From the NCBI GenBank assembly GCA_007279945.1, contig QYPG01000001.1:31620-95619 (forward strand): DNA of 64,000 bases, read 5' to 3'. The DNA is from Streptomycetaceae bacterium. GTDB taxonomy: Bacteria > Actinomycetota > Actinomycetes > Nanopelagicales > Nanopelagicaceae. The notes under the pieces are model-generated. The model did no database searches and was not told where the DNA came from. It saw only the letters and a list, made by a program, of their open reading frames with translations. Below are positions 8,041-17,548 of this stretch, piece by piece. The position numbers and the translations under genes are program-made. The stretch's first letter is position 1; each line of letters starts with the position of its first letter.

Positions 8041-9588
8041 TTACGAGTTGATGTTGCTCCGTGGTCCTGTAAACCACTTCTTAGCTGATATATTCCACCA
8101 AGCCCACAGAATGATCAACGCGCCACCAGTAATGATCGGTGCGTAGTTAACTGCAGTCCATGTAAAGTCTTTATTACCTGGAGTACCAGCTGGTGAGAAT
8201 GGCAATATGAAGTAGATAGAGATGATTGTAATCTCAGCAACTGCAACTCGACACATCCATTTGTAACGTGCACCAAGTGTCCATGCTCCAGCTTTAAATG
8301 CATCGCCAGCCTTAAGCCGCAGCCAAATTGGAATCAAGAATGCAAGATACAAAGAGATAACACAGACCGATACAACTGCGTAGAAAGCAGTAGGTGCACC
8401 TGTAGGACTCTTCCATAGCGCTGGTAGAGTCATAATGATTCCACCTAATGATGAGGCCAAAACTGCGTTCAATGGCACGCGGTGCTTATTAACTTTCTTC
8501 CAAAGATTTCCCCCTGGGACTGCGCCATCGCGTGAGAATGCGTACATCATGCGTGAACATGAAGTTAAGCAGGCAGTCACACAGAAGATTTGGCCGACAG
8601 TTGTAATAATCATGACCAACTTGAAAGCCATGCCGCCGCCAAGTGCTGTGTAGAGAACAGCGATAACTGATCCTCCACCAAATGGGTTGACTGCTGGATC
8701 AAATGAGCTAATTACATCGGTCTTAGTTGCGGCGAATAGAAATGCCATCAACAAAATATAGCCGCCGATAGCTGAGTAGAAGATCGACTTCCAGATTCCC
8801 TTGGCTGCATTGATATGAGCATTATGGGTCTCTTCAGATAAGTGAGCCGATGCATCGAAGCCAGTGATTGTGTACTGGGTTAACAAGAAACCAAGTGGCA
8901 GAACATAGAGCCAGTATGAGTTATCGCTAAAGCCCGAGCTATTGATCTTGGTGGTAAACATCCAAGACAATGTCTGATGCTCTGAAGGTACAAATAAGAG
9001 GATTCCGATAACAATAAGTGCACCAAATACGTGCCACCATACTGAGATATTGTTAAACAGGGACAGTAACTGTCCGCTATAGATGTTGATGAGTGTTACC
9101 AAGAGAATAATCATTACAAATAGGAAGAACTGTTGCTTAATATAATCTCCGCCCATGAAGTCAGTGGCATAGCTTGGCCACTGCGCACCAAGGATTACGT
9201 TAAGAAAGCTTGCAGCGCCATAACCAACTGAGGCTGTTACTGATACAAGTCCAATTAAATTAAGCCAACCCGTAAAGAAACCTGCTTTTGGCCCACCTAA
9301 CTTTGCAGCCCACCAGTAAATACCGCCTGATGTGGGATAGGCGGACGCGAGCTCTGACAGACAAAAACCGATAATAAGAATAAATAACGAGATGACCGGC
9401 CATCCGATTGAGATTGCTACAGGACCGCCGTTGTTCCACGCCTGGGCGAAGGTTGTGAAGCAGCCTGCCAGGATTGAGATGATAGAAAATGAGATTGCGA
9501 AGTTTGAGAAACCAGACCAGCTACGGTTTAGCTCTTGTTTATAGCCAAGATCTGCTAAACGTTTTTCGTCGTCATTTGTGATTGCCAA
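8041..9588 (-). CDS. Amino acid/amine permease, APC superfamily
   Basis: A 515-residue integral membrane permease of the APC superfamily with about 12 predicted hydrophobic segments. The N-terminal signature is DLGYKQELNRSWSGFSNFAISFS, cut here into the recognisable NRSWSGFSNFAISF, followed by SELASAYPTSGGIYWW, typical of GABA/choline/polyamine-type members. It starts at TTG 9588 behind a strong Shine-Dalgarno (GGAGGAG near 9595-9602). It leads the ligase and dehydrogenase genes, so it likely imports their amine or amino-acid substrate. The exact substrate cannot be assigned. Confidence 0.88.
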   Translation of the reverse strand: MAITNDDEKRLADLGYKQELNRSWSGFSNFAISFSIISILAGCFTTFAQAWNNGGPVAISIGWPVISLFILIIGFCLSELASAYPTSGGIYWWAAKLGGPKAGFFTGWLNLIGLVSVTASVGYGAASFLNVILGAQWPSYATDFMGGDYIKQQFFLFVMIILLVTLINIYSGQLLSLFNNISVWWHVFGALIVIGILLFVPSEHQTLSWMFTTKINSSGFSDNSYWLYVLPLGFLLTQYTITGFDASAHLSEETHNAHINAAKGIWKSIFYSAIGGYILLMAFLFAATKTDVISSFDPAVNPFGGGSVIAVLYTALGGGMAFKLVMIITTVGQIFCVTACLTSCSRMMYAFSRDGAVPGGNLWKKVNKHRVPLNAVLASSLGGIIMTLPALWKSPTGAPTAFYAVVSVCVISLYLAFLIPIWLRLKAGDAFKAGAWTLGARYKWMCRVAVAEITIISIYFILPFSPAGTPGNKDFTWTAVNYAPIITGGALIILWAWWNISAKKWFTGPRSNINS

Positions 9589-9665
9589 GATGTACTCCTC
9601 CTTGAGACTCTGGGGTAACCTTTCTACCTCATAGTGTGCCTTAAGCGATAGGGGTTTGACTAAGA

Positions 9666-10406
9666 ATGTGCCGGCTAATGGGCTACGTGTCGCCAGCTAA
9701 AACCTCATTTCCAGCGCTCGTGGGCGACGAGTTCGTGGAATTCGTCGCTTTATCCTCGGTGCATTGTGACGGCTGGGGCCTATCGACAATCGATAAATCA
9801 GGGGCACATACGGTTCTTGAGCGAAAAGTTGAGGCAGCGGCAACTAGCGCCAGCTTTGATACCAGTATGCAAACTAATGTCGCCGATGGCGCTTTGTTGC
9901 ACTTACGGTGGGCAACTAAAGGGATATCCATTAGTGAGAACAACACGCACCCATTTATGTATGAAGATTACTCATTTATTCATAATGGTTCGATTTTTCC
10001 ACCTGATGCAATTGCCCCCTATATTGATTCAAAGTTTTCCAAACTCATCGTGGGTGACGGTGATAGCGAACAATATTTCTATTTAGTATTAACTGAGATC
10101 GAAAAGCATGGATTAATTGGTGGCTTAAAATCCGCACTCTCGATCATCAAGACACATGCAGATACAACAAGTTTGAACTGCATGATTATGAATCGTGAAT
10201 TTTTCGCAACGGTGAGCGAGCACAATTCGCAGAAGAAGCCAGACTGGGCTCCTGATGATTATTATGAAATCAAATACCTGCCCACTCCTGAAGGTGTACT
10301 TTTTGCCTCAAGTGGTTGGAATCAACCCGGTTGGTCGAGTTTAGATAATCACCACGCCGCTATCGTCAACCGTTCAACCTTTGAGATTGAAGTTATTGGC
10401 CTGTAA
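9666..10406 (+). CDS. Class II glutamine amidotransferase-like protein (YafJ/EgtC fold)
   Basis: A 246-residue Ntn-type class II amidotransferase domain. The start MCRLMGY exposes Cys2 as the N-terminal nucleophile after Met removal, which fixes the start at ATG 9666. Further motifs are HCDGWGL, HLRWATKG, NTHPF and FIHNGSI. EgtC, a relative, cleaves a gamma-glutamyl bond in ergothioneine synthesis, but no other egt gene is present. It is divergent from the permease-ligase-dehydrogenase set, so it could hydrolyse a gamma-glutamyl amide of that pathway. This is inference; relatives of unknown role are common. Confidence 0.8.
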   Translation: MCRLMGYVSPAKTSFPALVGDEFVEFVALSSVHCDGWGLSTIDKSGAHTVLERKVEAAATSASFDTSMQTNVADGALLHLRWATKGISISENNTHPFMYEDYSFIHNGSIFPPDAIAPYIDSKFSKLIVGDGDSEQYFYLVLTEIEKHGLIGGLKSALSIIKTHADTTSLNCMIMNREFFATVSEHNSQKKPDWAPDDYYEIKYLPTPEGVLFASSGWNQPGWSSLDNHHAAIVNRSTFEIEVIGL

Positions 10407-10415
10407 TTTTGGCCC

Positions 10416-10421
10416 TACGAT
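10416..10421 (+). promoter_or_regulatory. Leaderless-type -10 element, miaB
   Basis: TACGAT, 6 bases before ATG 10428; no Shine-Dalgarno in the gap. Confidence 0.55.
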
Positions 10422-10427
10422 AGGCAC

Positions 10428-11849
10428 ATGACACGCACGTACACAGTCCAGACTTATGGCTGTCAGATGAATGTGCATGATTCTGAACGTATCGCTGGGC
10501 TATTAGATGAGGCCGGGTATCTTCCAGCCCCAGATGGAACGCAGGCCGATATTGTCGTTTTTAATACGTGTGCGGTCCGCGAAAATGCAGATAACAAGCT
10601 GTATGGAAATTTGAGCTTCTTAGCGCCAATCAAGAAGGCAAATCCACTCATGCAAATTGCCGTCGGTGGATGCCTAGCTCAAAAAGATCAAGCAGTAATT
10701 CTTAAGAAAGCTCCTTACGTCGATGTTGTCTTTGGAACCCATAACGTGGGCTCGTTACCTGTACTTTTAGAACGCGCACGTATTGAAGAAGAGTCGCAAA
10801 TCGAAATTTTAGAGTCACTAGAACATTTCCCATCGACATTACCAGCCCGTCGGCTATCAGCCTTTTCCTCCTGGGTTTCGGTTTCAGTTGGATGTAATAA
10901 CACCTGTACTTTTTGTATTGTTCCAACGCTTCGGGGAATTGAAAAGGATCGAGCAGCCGCAGACATCATTGCAGAAGTGCGGGCTCTCGTAGAGCAGGGA
11001 GTCATTGAGATAACCCTGCTTGGTCAAAACGTAAATGCCTACGGTGTCGATTTCAATGATCGAAGTGCATTTGCCAATTTGCTGCGCGAATGTGGGAAAG
11101 TTGACGGCTTAGAGCGCGTTCGTTTCATGTCGCCCCACCCACGTGATTTTACCGATGATGTTATTGATGCAATGGCGCAAACTGCAAATGTGATGCCGCA
11201 CTTACATATGCCGCTGCAGTCAGGATCTAACGCGATTTTGCAAACGATGCGCCGGTCATATAGAACAGATAGGTATCTAGGAATTCTTGATCGTGTCCGA
11301 ACCGCGATGCCACATGCCTCTATAACCACGGACATCATCGTCGGTTTCCCCGGTGAGACTGATGCAGATTTTCAAGCAACGTTAGATCTGTGCTCCCAAG
11401 CCCGTTTTGCTGCGGCATACACCTATCAGTATTCAATTCGTCCAGGAACACCTGCGGCAACCATGCCTAATCAGGTACCTGCCGATGTCGTAGGAGAGCG
11501 CTATACACGTTTACACAATCACCAACAGGAGATTTCACTTTCCGTAAACAAGCAAGCTATTGGTAAGAGTTTTAAAGTATTAGTTGGTGACTATGAAGGC
11601 CGCCGTGATGAAGCTCAATCCCGACTCACTGGGCGCAGCGAGGATTTTCGCCTTGTTCACTTTGATAACGCAGCCCTTGCTCGCCCCGGCGATGAGGTAG
11701 ACGTTCTGATTACAGATGCATCGGCACATTATTTAATTGGTACACCAGGAAGAGTTCGTGCAACGCGCGGGGGTGACTCCCATGAGGCGCGAACTAAAGA
11801 GACCGAGGCCAAGTTAACAATGCTTGGAATTCCTACCGTTAAACGATGA
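10428..11849 (+). CDS. miaB: tRNA-2-methylthio-N6-isopentenyladenosine synthase MiaB
   Basis: A radical-SAM methylthiotransferase that adds the 2-methylthio group to i6A37 of tRNA. Three N-terminal cysteines for the auxiliary cluster are at about residues 12, 48 and 82, and the radical-SAM triad CNNTCTFC is at about 155-162. A C-terminal TRAM-like domain follows ([17 protein letters not shown]). The 473-residue length is normal. It overlaps miaA by 4 bases (ATGA), so the two enzymes that act successively on A37 are translationally coupled. Confidence 0.97.
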   Translation: MTRTYTVQTYGCQMNVHDSERIAGLLDEAGYLPAPDGTQADIVVFNTCAVRENADNKLYGNLSFLAPIKKANPLMQIAVGGCLAQKDQAVILKKAPYVDVVFGTHNVGSLPVLLERARIEEESQIEILESLEHFPSTLPARRLSAFSSWVSVSVGCNNTCTFCIVPTLRGIEKDRAAADIIAEVRALVEQGVIEITLLGQNVNAYGVDFNDRSAFANLLRECGKVDGLERVRFMSPHPRDFTDDVIDAMAQTANVMPHLHMPLQSGSNAILQTMRRSYRTDRYLGILDRVRTAMPHASITTDIIVGFPGETDADFQATLDLCSQARFAAAYTYQYSIRPGTPAATMPNQVPADVVGERYTRLHNHQQEISLSVNKQAIGKSFKVLVGDYEGRRDEAQSRLTGRSEDFRLVHFDNAALARPGDEVDVLITDASAHYLIGTPGRVRATRGGDSHEARTKETEAKLTMLGIPTVKR

Positions 11850-12751
11850 GTATTTTAGTTATATGTGGCGGAACCGCCACTGGTAAAAGTGATCTCGCAA
11901 TAGCTCTTGCACAGCGATTTGACGGAGAGATTATTAATGCCGATTCCATGCAGATCTATCGTGGAATGGATATTGGTACAGCCAAATTGACCGTGGAAGA
12001 ACGACAAGGAGTGCCGCACCATCTGTTAGATGTTTTAGATGTTACACAAGACTCAACCGTGGCTTGGTATCAAGATAGTGCTCGCCAAGTAATCGATGAG
12101 ATTGAATCTCGTGGGAAACGTCCAATAATTGTCGGTGGCACTGGGCTCTACATTAAATCGATCCTTGACGAACTTAACTTCCCAGATACCGATCCCGACA
12201 CTCGCAAATCGTTAGAGCTGGAATTAGAAAAAATCGGTCTTGATGCCATGTATGAACGACTACAAAAATTAGATCCTGCCGCCGGAATAGCTATTGATAG
12301 AGCTAATGCTCGCCGAGTTATTCGCGCGCTTGAAGTAATTGCGATTACTGGTAAACCATTCACGGCAAATTTGCCGCGAGAAGAAAGTACCCGGTACCCC
12401 GATGCTCGCCAATTTGGATTAGTGATGGATCGCGAGAGTTTAGATGTACGCATAAGTGCACGCGTTGATCTGATGTGGGAGCAAGGCTTTGTCTCTGAAG
12501 TTCAGTCGCTATTAAACGCTGGAATCACAGAGGCTCGAACCGCTCAATTAGCGTTGGGCTACTCTCAAATAATTGCTTTTTTGCAAGGAGGAATGTCTGA
12601 GGATGAAGCACGCGAAGACACTAAGCGCGCAACACGGCAGTATGCGCGCAGACAAGAGACGTGGTTCTCACGCGATGCCCGTATCACATGGATTTCGCCG
12701 GTACAACCTCGATTTGAGACCGTGCTAAAACATCTGGAGCAGATAAACTGA
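11846..12751 (+). CDS. miaA: tRNA dimethylallyltransferase MiaA
   Basis: Transfers the isopentenyl group from dimethylallyl diphosphate to A37 of tRNAs reading UNN codons, making the substrate of MiaB. Motifs seen: P-loop [11 protein letters not shown] at residues ~8-18, [17 protein letters not shown], the GGTGLYIKS segment and the C-terminal [12 protein letters not shown]. Length 301 residues is typical. dapF begins 5 bases downstream, so the miaB-miaA-dapF-hflX set is probably one operon. Confidence 0.97.
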   Translation: MSILVICGGTATGKSDLAIALAQRFDGEIINADSMQIYRGMDIGTAKLTVEERQGVPHHLLDVLDVTQDSTVAWYQDSARQVIDEIESRGKRPIIVGGTGLYIKSILDELNFPDTDPDTRKSLELELEKIGLDAMYERLQKLDPAAGIAIDRANARRVIRALEVIAITGKPFTANLPREESTRYPDARQFGLVMDRESLDVRISARVDLMWEQGFVSEVQSLLNAGITEARTAQLALGYSQIIAFLQGGMSEDEAREDTKRATRQYARRQETWFSRDARITWISPVQPRFETVLKHLEQIN

Positions 12752-12756
12752 GCGCA

Positions 12757-13554
12757 ATGATTGCAACGTATGGACACGGCACTGAAAATGATTTTGTGCT
12801 GGTCTTTGACCCAGATGATGTTCACTCGATTACCACTGCCCAAACGGCGGCTATTTGCGATCGAACACATGGTGTCGGTGCCGATGGCTTGATCCGAATT
12901 GTAAAACGCGATAGCAAATGGTTTATGGATTATCGAAACGCCGATGGTTCACTCGCCGAAATGTGCGGTAATGGAATCCGCGTTATGGCACGCTACTTAG
13001 TCGAGCGTGGGCATCAACCCGAGGGTATCTTTGCAATAAATACGCGTGATGGCATTAAACACTTGAGAGTTCCAATGACTGGTGATATCTCAGTAAATAT
13101 GGGTCAGGTCACCGATGAATGTGAAGCGATCACCGCAGCAACAAATGGACACATTTGGAACGGTTATAACATCAGCGTCGGTAATCCGCATGCAGTTGTC
13201 TTTGTTGAAGACATGAATGATATCGGGCCCATGAATGAACCACCAGTGGTGCGCCCACGTGATTCATATCCAGAAGGCGTCAATGTAGAATTCGTAAAAG
13301 TTATTGGGGACCATGAATTAGCAATGCGTGTCTATGAGCGTGGAAGCGGTGAAACTCGCTCGTGTGGAACTGGAACCTGCGCAGTGGCACTTGCCGCCGT
13401 TTTACACTCCAAAGAGCGCTTACCGTCCACGTGGATTATCAATCCACCAGGTGGACGACTTGAAGTAGCAATCGATGGGCATTCAAATGCAACGCTGATC
13501 GGCCCTGCCGTTCTTCTTCGAGATGTAGACATCACGGAGTTTTTACTTGCCTAA
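12757..13554 (+). CDS. dapF: Diaminopimelate epimerase DapF
   Basis: Converts LL- to meso-diaminopimelate for peptidoglycan and lysine. The two catalytic cysteines are Cys70 in EMCGNGIR and Cys203 in RSCGTGTCA, the hallmark cofactor-free racemase pair. The N-terminus MIATYGHGTENDFVL matches the family. The 265-residue length is normal. The hflX start (TTG 13547) overlaps its last 8 bases. Confidence 0.97.
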   Translation: MIATYGHGTENDFVLVFDPDDVHSITTAQTAAICDRTHGVGADGLIRIVKRDSKWFMDYRNADGSLAEMCGNGIRVMARYLVERGHQPEGIFAINTRDGIKHLRVPMTGDISVNMGQVTDECEAITAATNGHIWNGYNISVGNPHAVVFVEDMNDIGPMNEPPVVRPRDSYPEGVNVEFVKVIGDHELAMRVYERGSGETRSCGTGTCAVALAAVLHSKERLPSTWIINPPGGRLEVAIDGHSNATLIGPAVLLRDVDITEFLLA

Positions 13555-15013
13555 TAAATCATCAGGTGATGAGTTCGAAGCTTTAATGCGTGAAAGCGCA
13601 CGAGTAGCTGCTGAATTCGATTCCGGTGAAAGCGCAGAGCTGGTTGATCCGACACTGGAGTTATCAGAGCGTCACGCACTTCGTAGGGTAAAGGGATTTT
13701 CTACTGAGCTACAAGATATTTCTGAAGCGGAGTACCGCCAGTTACAACTCGAACGTGTCGTATTAGTAGGTGTTTGGACTGAAGGAACATCGCTAATGGC
13801 TGAAAACTCTTTAGCTGAGTTAAAGGCGCTAGCAGAAACTGCAGGATCTGAAGTATTAGAAGGTTTAATTCAGCGTCGCGATAAACCAGATCCTGCAACC
13901 TATATCGGTTCAGGAAAAGTTGCTGAACTTCGACAAGTAGTAATTGCAACTGGCGCCGATACGGTGATTTGCGATGGAGAGCTCTCACCTTCACAACTTC
14001 GACAGTTGGAAGAAAAAGTCAAGGTTAAAGTTGTAGATAGAACTGCTTTGATTCTAGATATTTTTGCTCAGCATGCCAAAAGTAAAGAGGGAAAAGCCCA
14101 AGTCGAATTAGCTCAAATTGCATACCTCTTGCCTCGTCTGCGCGGTTGGGGTGATTCCTTATCACGTCAGGTTGGCGGTCGTGCCGCCGGCGGTGCTGGA
14201 ATAGGTGGTCGTGGTCCGGGTGAAACTAAGATTGAAACCGATAGACGCCGTATTCGCGACAAGATGGCAAAGCTACGCCGTGAGATCGCTGAGATGAAAG
14301 TGTCACGAGATACTAAACGTCAAGAACGCAAACGATTTAATATTCCGTCAGTTGCCATCGCTGGATATACCAATGCGGGCAAATCATCACTTCTCAATCG
14401 CCTGACAGATGCCGGAGTCTTAGTTGAAAACGCGCTTTTTGCAACGCTCGATCCAACGGTTCGCAAATCATCGACCGGTGATGGACGCGTGTACACATTA
14501 ACTGACACCGTTGGATTTGTTCGCCACTTACCGCATCAATTAATCGACGCTTTTAAATCTACTCTTGAAGAAGTATCAGGTGCAGATGTAATTGTTCATG
14601 TTGTAGATGGATCTCACTCTGATCCATTCGAACAAATTCGCGCCGTGCGTGAAGTTATTACTGAAATTGGTGGGGGAGATATCCCTGAAATAATCGCCAT
14701 TAATAAGGTCGATATTGCCGATCCTCAGACTGTAATGGATATTTTGCGTAGAGAACCAAATAGCTTTGCCTTCTCCGTGCGCACAGGCTTTGGAGTTGCT
14801 GCCCTTGTACAGGCGATTGAAAGTTCACTGCCACGTCCCAGTGTTGAAATTAAAACGGTTATTGCCTATAACCGAGGAGATTTAGTGCACGCGATCCATG
14901 AACATGGAGAGATCTTCTCCGAGGAGTATGTGGCAGGGGGCACAGCTATTCACGCTCGAGTTGACGGGGCGCTAGCCCAAGCGATAGAAATCGCCCAGGT
15001 GAGTGGGGAATAA
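13547..15013 (+). CDS. hflX: Ribosome-associated GTPase HflX
   Basis: HflX binds the 50S subunit and splits or rescues stalled ribosomes under stress. An N-terminal HflX domain (about residues 60-200, with YIGSGKVAEL and RTALILDIFAQHA) is followed by GGRGPGETKIETDRR and a coiled segment, then the G domain: P-loop GYTNAGKSS (~267-275), DTVGFVRHLP and NKVD. The 488-residue protein begins with TTG 13547 inside dapF. A short acidic N-terminal stretch of about 50 residues precedes the core. Confidence 0.95.
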   Translation: MPNKSSGDEFEALMRESARVAAEFDSGESAELVDPTLELSERHALRRVKGFSTELQDISEAEYRQLQLERVVLVGVWTEGTSLMAENSLAELKALAETAGSEVLEGLIQRRDKPDPATYIGSGKVAELRQVVIATGADTVICDGELSPSQLRQLEEKVKVKVVDRTALILDIFAQHAKSKEGKAQVELAQIAYLLPRLRGWGDSLSRQVGGRAAGGAGIGGRGPGETKIETDRRRIRDKMAKLRREIAEMKVSRDTKRQERKRFNIPSVAIAGYTNAGKSSLLNRLTDAGVLVENALFATLDPTVRKSSTGDGRVYTLTDTVGFVRHLPHQLIDAFKSTLEEVSGADVIVHVVDGSHSDPFEQIRAVREVITEIGGGDIPEIIAINKVDIADPQTVMDILRREPNSFAFSVRTGFGVAALVQAIESSLPRPSVEIKTVIAYNRGDLVHAIHEHGEIFSEEYVAGGTAIHARVDGALAQAIEIAQVSGE

Positions 15014-15136
15014 CCCCGACACGCCGAGGGTTATAACAACTAGTGCGCGTGCAATAGGTAATGATGCGCCCGCAGGGCAAGAAATAGCTCGGCACATAGA
15101 TTTAAGTGACTAGTCAAAAGAAAAGAGGTGAGAGCA

Positions 15137-15433
15137 GTGGCAACAGATTACGACACCCCCAGAAAAACTGATGAAGAACTCCACGAAGAGTCGCTAGAAG
15201 AGTTAAAAGCTAAACGTGTCGATGCTCAATCCGGCCAGATCGATGTAGATGAAGCAGAAGCGGCTGAGACACTTGAGCTGCCAGGTGCTGACTTATCTGG
15301 TGAAGAGCTCGCGGTTCGCGTTGTTCCAAAACAAGTTGATGAGTTCACATGCTCGCGCTGTTTCTTGGTACATCACATTACACAACTTGCAAAAGGCGAA
15401 GGCGCAAAAGCCGTATGTAAAGAGTGCAACTAA
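15137..15433 (+). CDS. DUF4193 family zinc-ribbon-like protein
   Basis: A 98-residue actinobacterial conserved protein (homologous position to Rv2699c). The start is GTG 15137, behind GAGGTGAG at 15125-15132, giving MATDYDTPRKTDEEL, the family N-terminus. The N-terminal ~65 residues are acidic; the C-terminus holds four cysteines in CxxC pairs (72/75 and 94/97), suggesting zinc binding. No biochemical function is established. It is convergent with the DUF3093 gene, with a shared CTAA as both stops. Confidence 0.9.
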   Translation: MATDYDTPRKTDEELHEESLEELKAKRVDAQSGQIDVDEAEAAETLELPGADLSGEELAVRVVPKQVDEFTCSRCFLVHHITQLAKGEGAKAVCKECN

Positions 15434-15870
15434 ACTCGTTGTGAGTTAAGAATCTCTGCTAGATCTTTGCTGTTCTTACTTGTAATTATCCAATACGGCG
15501 TTGGGTCGCGTGGGTCATTTAACAGAACTTTCACCCCATTGGCGTTCCAAAAACGTATCGCGAGGTAGGCAGCTGGATCGGCATCACGAGTCCTAATATT
15601 TTTCATCTCGTGGGTAGTTAACGCCGTCGCATTATCAATGTAGTGAAGTGAAATATGCGCACTACCTACTCGGAGCTCATGCTCGGTGACTTTAATAATT
15701 AAGGCTGATTTAGCTGCCAAAAGAATCATTACAGTAGTAACGACAAATAAGGCTGAAAGCGCAGCGATATTTCCGAGAGCGGCCCATACCGATAGTACAA
15801 AGGATAGAAAGAAGAAATAGATCAGGGCCAAGAGCCATAGTGGCATACGGACTGCTTCTCGGTATCGCAT
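15430..15870 (-). CDS. DUF3093 family membrane protein
   Basis: A 146-residue actinobacterial conserved membrane protein (Rv2698-like position). Two adjacent hydrophobic segments (about residues 10-60) precede a soluble domain with VGSAHISLHYID and the family hallmark DPRDPTPYWI. The start is put at 15870 (MRYREAV) because TACCGT at 15878-15883 lies 7 bases before it; a second ATG at 15876 is possible. The function is unknown. Its promoter is interleaved with that of the divergent thioesterase, only 30 bases away. Confidence 0.85.
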   Translation of the reverse strand: MRYREAVRMPLWLLALIYFFFLSFVLSVWAALGNIAALSALFVVTTVMILLAAKSALIIKVTEHELRVGSAHISLHYIDNATALTTHEMKNIRTRDADPAAYLAIRFWNANGVKVLLNDPRDPTPYWIITSKNSKDLAEILNSQRV

Positions 15871-15877
15871 AGGCATT

Positions 15878-15883
15878 ACGGTA
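15878..15883 (-). promoter_or_regulatory. Leaderless-type -10 element, DUF3093 gene
   Basis: Minus-strand TACCGT, 7 bases before the ATG at 15870. It is 5 bases from the opposing element of the thioesterase gene. Confidence 0.45.
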
Positions 15884-15888
15884 TCGGA

Positions 15889-15894
15889 TAGGCT
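15889..15894 (+). promoter_or_regulatory. Leaderless-type -10 element, thioesterase
   Basis: TAGGCT, 6 bases before ATG 15901. Confidence 0.5.
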
Positions 15895-15900
15895 AAGTTC

Positions 15901-16485
15901 ATGAGTCGGATCGCAAGCACTACACCTCCAGAGGGTGCGATGATTCCGCAACGTCACCCGAAAGCACCTCCAGTTGGTTCAAAAATTCCATCGCACTTTG
16001 GCCATTGTTTTGGTTGCGGAGACCTGCACCCAACTGGTTTGCATTTAGTTGCATATGTTGGGGATGGCGTAAATATCACGGCACAGTTCACTGTGACCGA
16101 AGATCACCAGGGAGCACCCGGCTTGGCACACGGTGGTTTGTTATCACTTGCCTTTGATGAAGCCCTTGGCAAATTAATGTGGCTATTACGTGCACCCGCT
16201 GTTACGGCCAGACTAGAAACTGATTTTCTCAAACCAGTTCCGCTAGGCTCTACTTTGCATATCAGTGCGCGCATTACGGGACAAGTCAATCGCAAGGTTT
16301 ATGGAAGCGCAGAGGGCAGATTGAACTCACCCGATGGTCCGATCGCCCTACGAGCGGCAGCACTTTACGTGATAGTTCCAATGGAACATTTTCTCACTAA
16401 TGCACCGAAAGAATACTTAGAACAAATTTCGAAGAGTCCAGAACTTTTGGCATTTGTCGATCCGGAATTCGAGATTAATCCATAA
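15901..16485 (+). CDS. PaaI/hotdog-fold thioesterase family protein
   Basis: A 194-residue single hotdog-domain protein. The core reads CFGCGDLHPTGLHL, then the substrate-binding helix AHGGLLSLAFDEALG and ARLETDFLKPVPLG, as in PaaI-type acyl-CoA thioesterases. The gene ends 2 bases before dut, so it heads the dut-DUF3159 transcript; in M. tuberculosis this spot holds no thioesterase. ATG 15901 is favoured by the -10-like hexamer, though ATG 15940 behind AGGG would give a shorter product that keeps the whole domain. The substrate is unknown. Confidence 0.82.
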   Translation: MSRIASTTPPEGAMIPQRHPKAPPVGSKIPSHFGHCFGCGDLHPTGLHLVAYVGDGVNITAQFTVTEDHQGAPGLAHGGLLSLAFDEALGKLMWLLRAPAVTARLETDFLKPVPLGSTLHISARITGQVNRKVYGSAEGRLNSPDGPIALRAAALYVIVPMEHFLTNAPKEYLEQISKSPELLAFVDPEFEINP

Positions 16486-16487
16486 CC

Positions 16488-16931
16488 ATGAAATCTCTAC
16501 AGGTACTCATTACACGAAATGATCCAACAATCCCATTGCCCACGTATGCAAAGCCCGGGGATGCCGGCGCCGATCTGGCTACCTCTATAGATTTTACTCT
16601 AGAGCCAGGGCAGCGCATGTTAGTTCCAACTGGAATTAGTATTGCCTTGCCACCTGGGTATGTGGCACTTGTTCATCCACGTTCAGGTCTTGCCATGAAG
16701 CATGGAGTTACTCTTCTTAACTCTCCTGGAACGATTGATGCAGGATACCGCGGAGAGATTTCTTGTATTTTAATAAATACAGATCGCACACAAGCTATCT
16801 CCTTTAAGAAAGGCGATCGCATCGCTCAGCTCCTTATTCAAAGCTTTGAGAAGGTCGACTTCATTGAGGTTTCATCACTTCCTGGATCAAACCGGGCAGA
16901 AGGTGGATTTGGATCGACGGGGAGCGCATGA
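16488..16931 (+). CDS. dut: Deoxyuridine triphosphatase
   Basis: Hydrolyses dUTP to dUMP and diphosphate, keeping uracil out of DNA and feeding thymidylate synthesis. All trimeric dUTPase motifs are visible in the 147 residues: GDAGADL, RSGLAMKHG, NSPGTIDAGYRGE, RIAQLLI and the C-terminal RAEGGFGSTG arm that closes over the nucleotide. It overlaps the DUF3159 gene by 4 bases (ATGA). Confidence 0.97.
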   Translation: MKSLQVLITRNDPTIPLPTYAKPGDAGADLATSIDFTLEPGQRMLVPTGISIALPPGYVALVHPRSGLAMKHGVTLLNSPGTIDAGYRGEISCILINTDRTQAISFKKGDRIAQLLIQSFEKVDFIEVSSLPGSNRAEGGFGSTGSA

Positions 16932-17548
16932 GCGAACATAATCAAGATCGTGACAAAGTAATGGGCGCGTTAGGCGGTAAGAAAGGTCTAATAGACTCAG
17001 GCCTTCCAGCGGTTGTATTTCTCGTAGCCTTTAATCTCAAAGATAATCTCAAAAGTGCTTTGACGTATGCCGTCATTCTTTCAGCGCTGTTAGCAATTAT
17101 TCGGCTTGCTCGTAGAGACAGTATTCAGCATGCAGTTTCAGGTTTATTAGGTGTCTTACTTTGTGCATATTTTGCGAATAAAAGCGGCAATGCAACAGAT
17201 TTCTATATTCCAAAACTATTGACCAATCTTGCATATGGCAGTGCATATTTGATCGGAAACCTTGTTGGTTGGCCACTGTTGGGTCTTGTTTTAGGGCCCC
17301 TGCTAGGGGAAAACTTCACTTGGAGAAAAGACCCCGAACGTAAAAAAATCTATGTGAAAGCAAGTTGGATTTGGGTCGCCATGTTCTTTGCACGAATCGC
17401 AGTCCAGTATCCAATTTATAGAAGTGGAAATGTTAATTTACTGGGAAGTGTTAACTTAGCGATGGGTTACCCATTGTTTTTTGCTGCTGCCTATTTATCG
17501 TGGTTAGTGATAAAAACTGCGCCGCCGGTTCACAAAAATGAAGATTAA
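16928..17548 (+). CDS. DUF3159 family membrane protein
   Basis: A 206-residue conserved actinobacterial membrane protein (position of Rv2693c). Five to six hydrophobic segments are visible, with the family features GGKKGLIDSGLPAVVFL near the N-terminus and WPLLGLVLGP in the middle. The function is unknown; conserved linkage with dut and the TrkA pair has suggested a transport or envelope role. It ends on a TTAA that is also the stop of the convergent TrkA gene. Confidence 0.88.
   Translation: MSEHNQDRDKVMGALGGKKGLIDSGLPAVVFLVAFNLKDNLKSALTYAVILSALLAIIRLARRDSIQHAVSGLLGVLLCAYFANKSGNATDFYIPKLLTNLAYGSAYLIGNLVGWPLLGLVLGPLLGENFTWRKDPERKKIYVKASWIWVAMFFARIAVQYPIYRSGNVNLLGSVNLAMGYPLFFAAAYLSWLVIKTAPPVHKNED

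Noticed and set aside
15010..15034. Hairpin after hflX (ATAACCC / GGGTTAT)
   Set aside because: Stem of only 7 bp with an 11-base loop and no T-tract; not convincing as a terminator.
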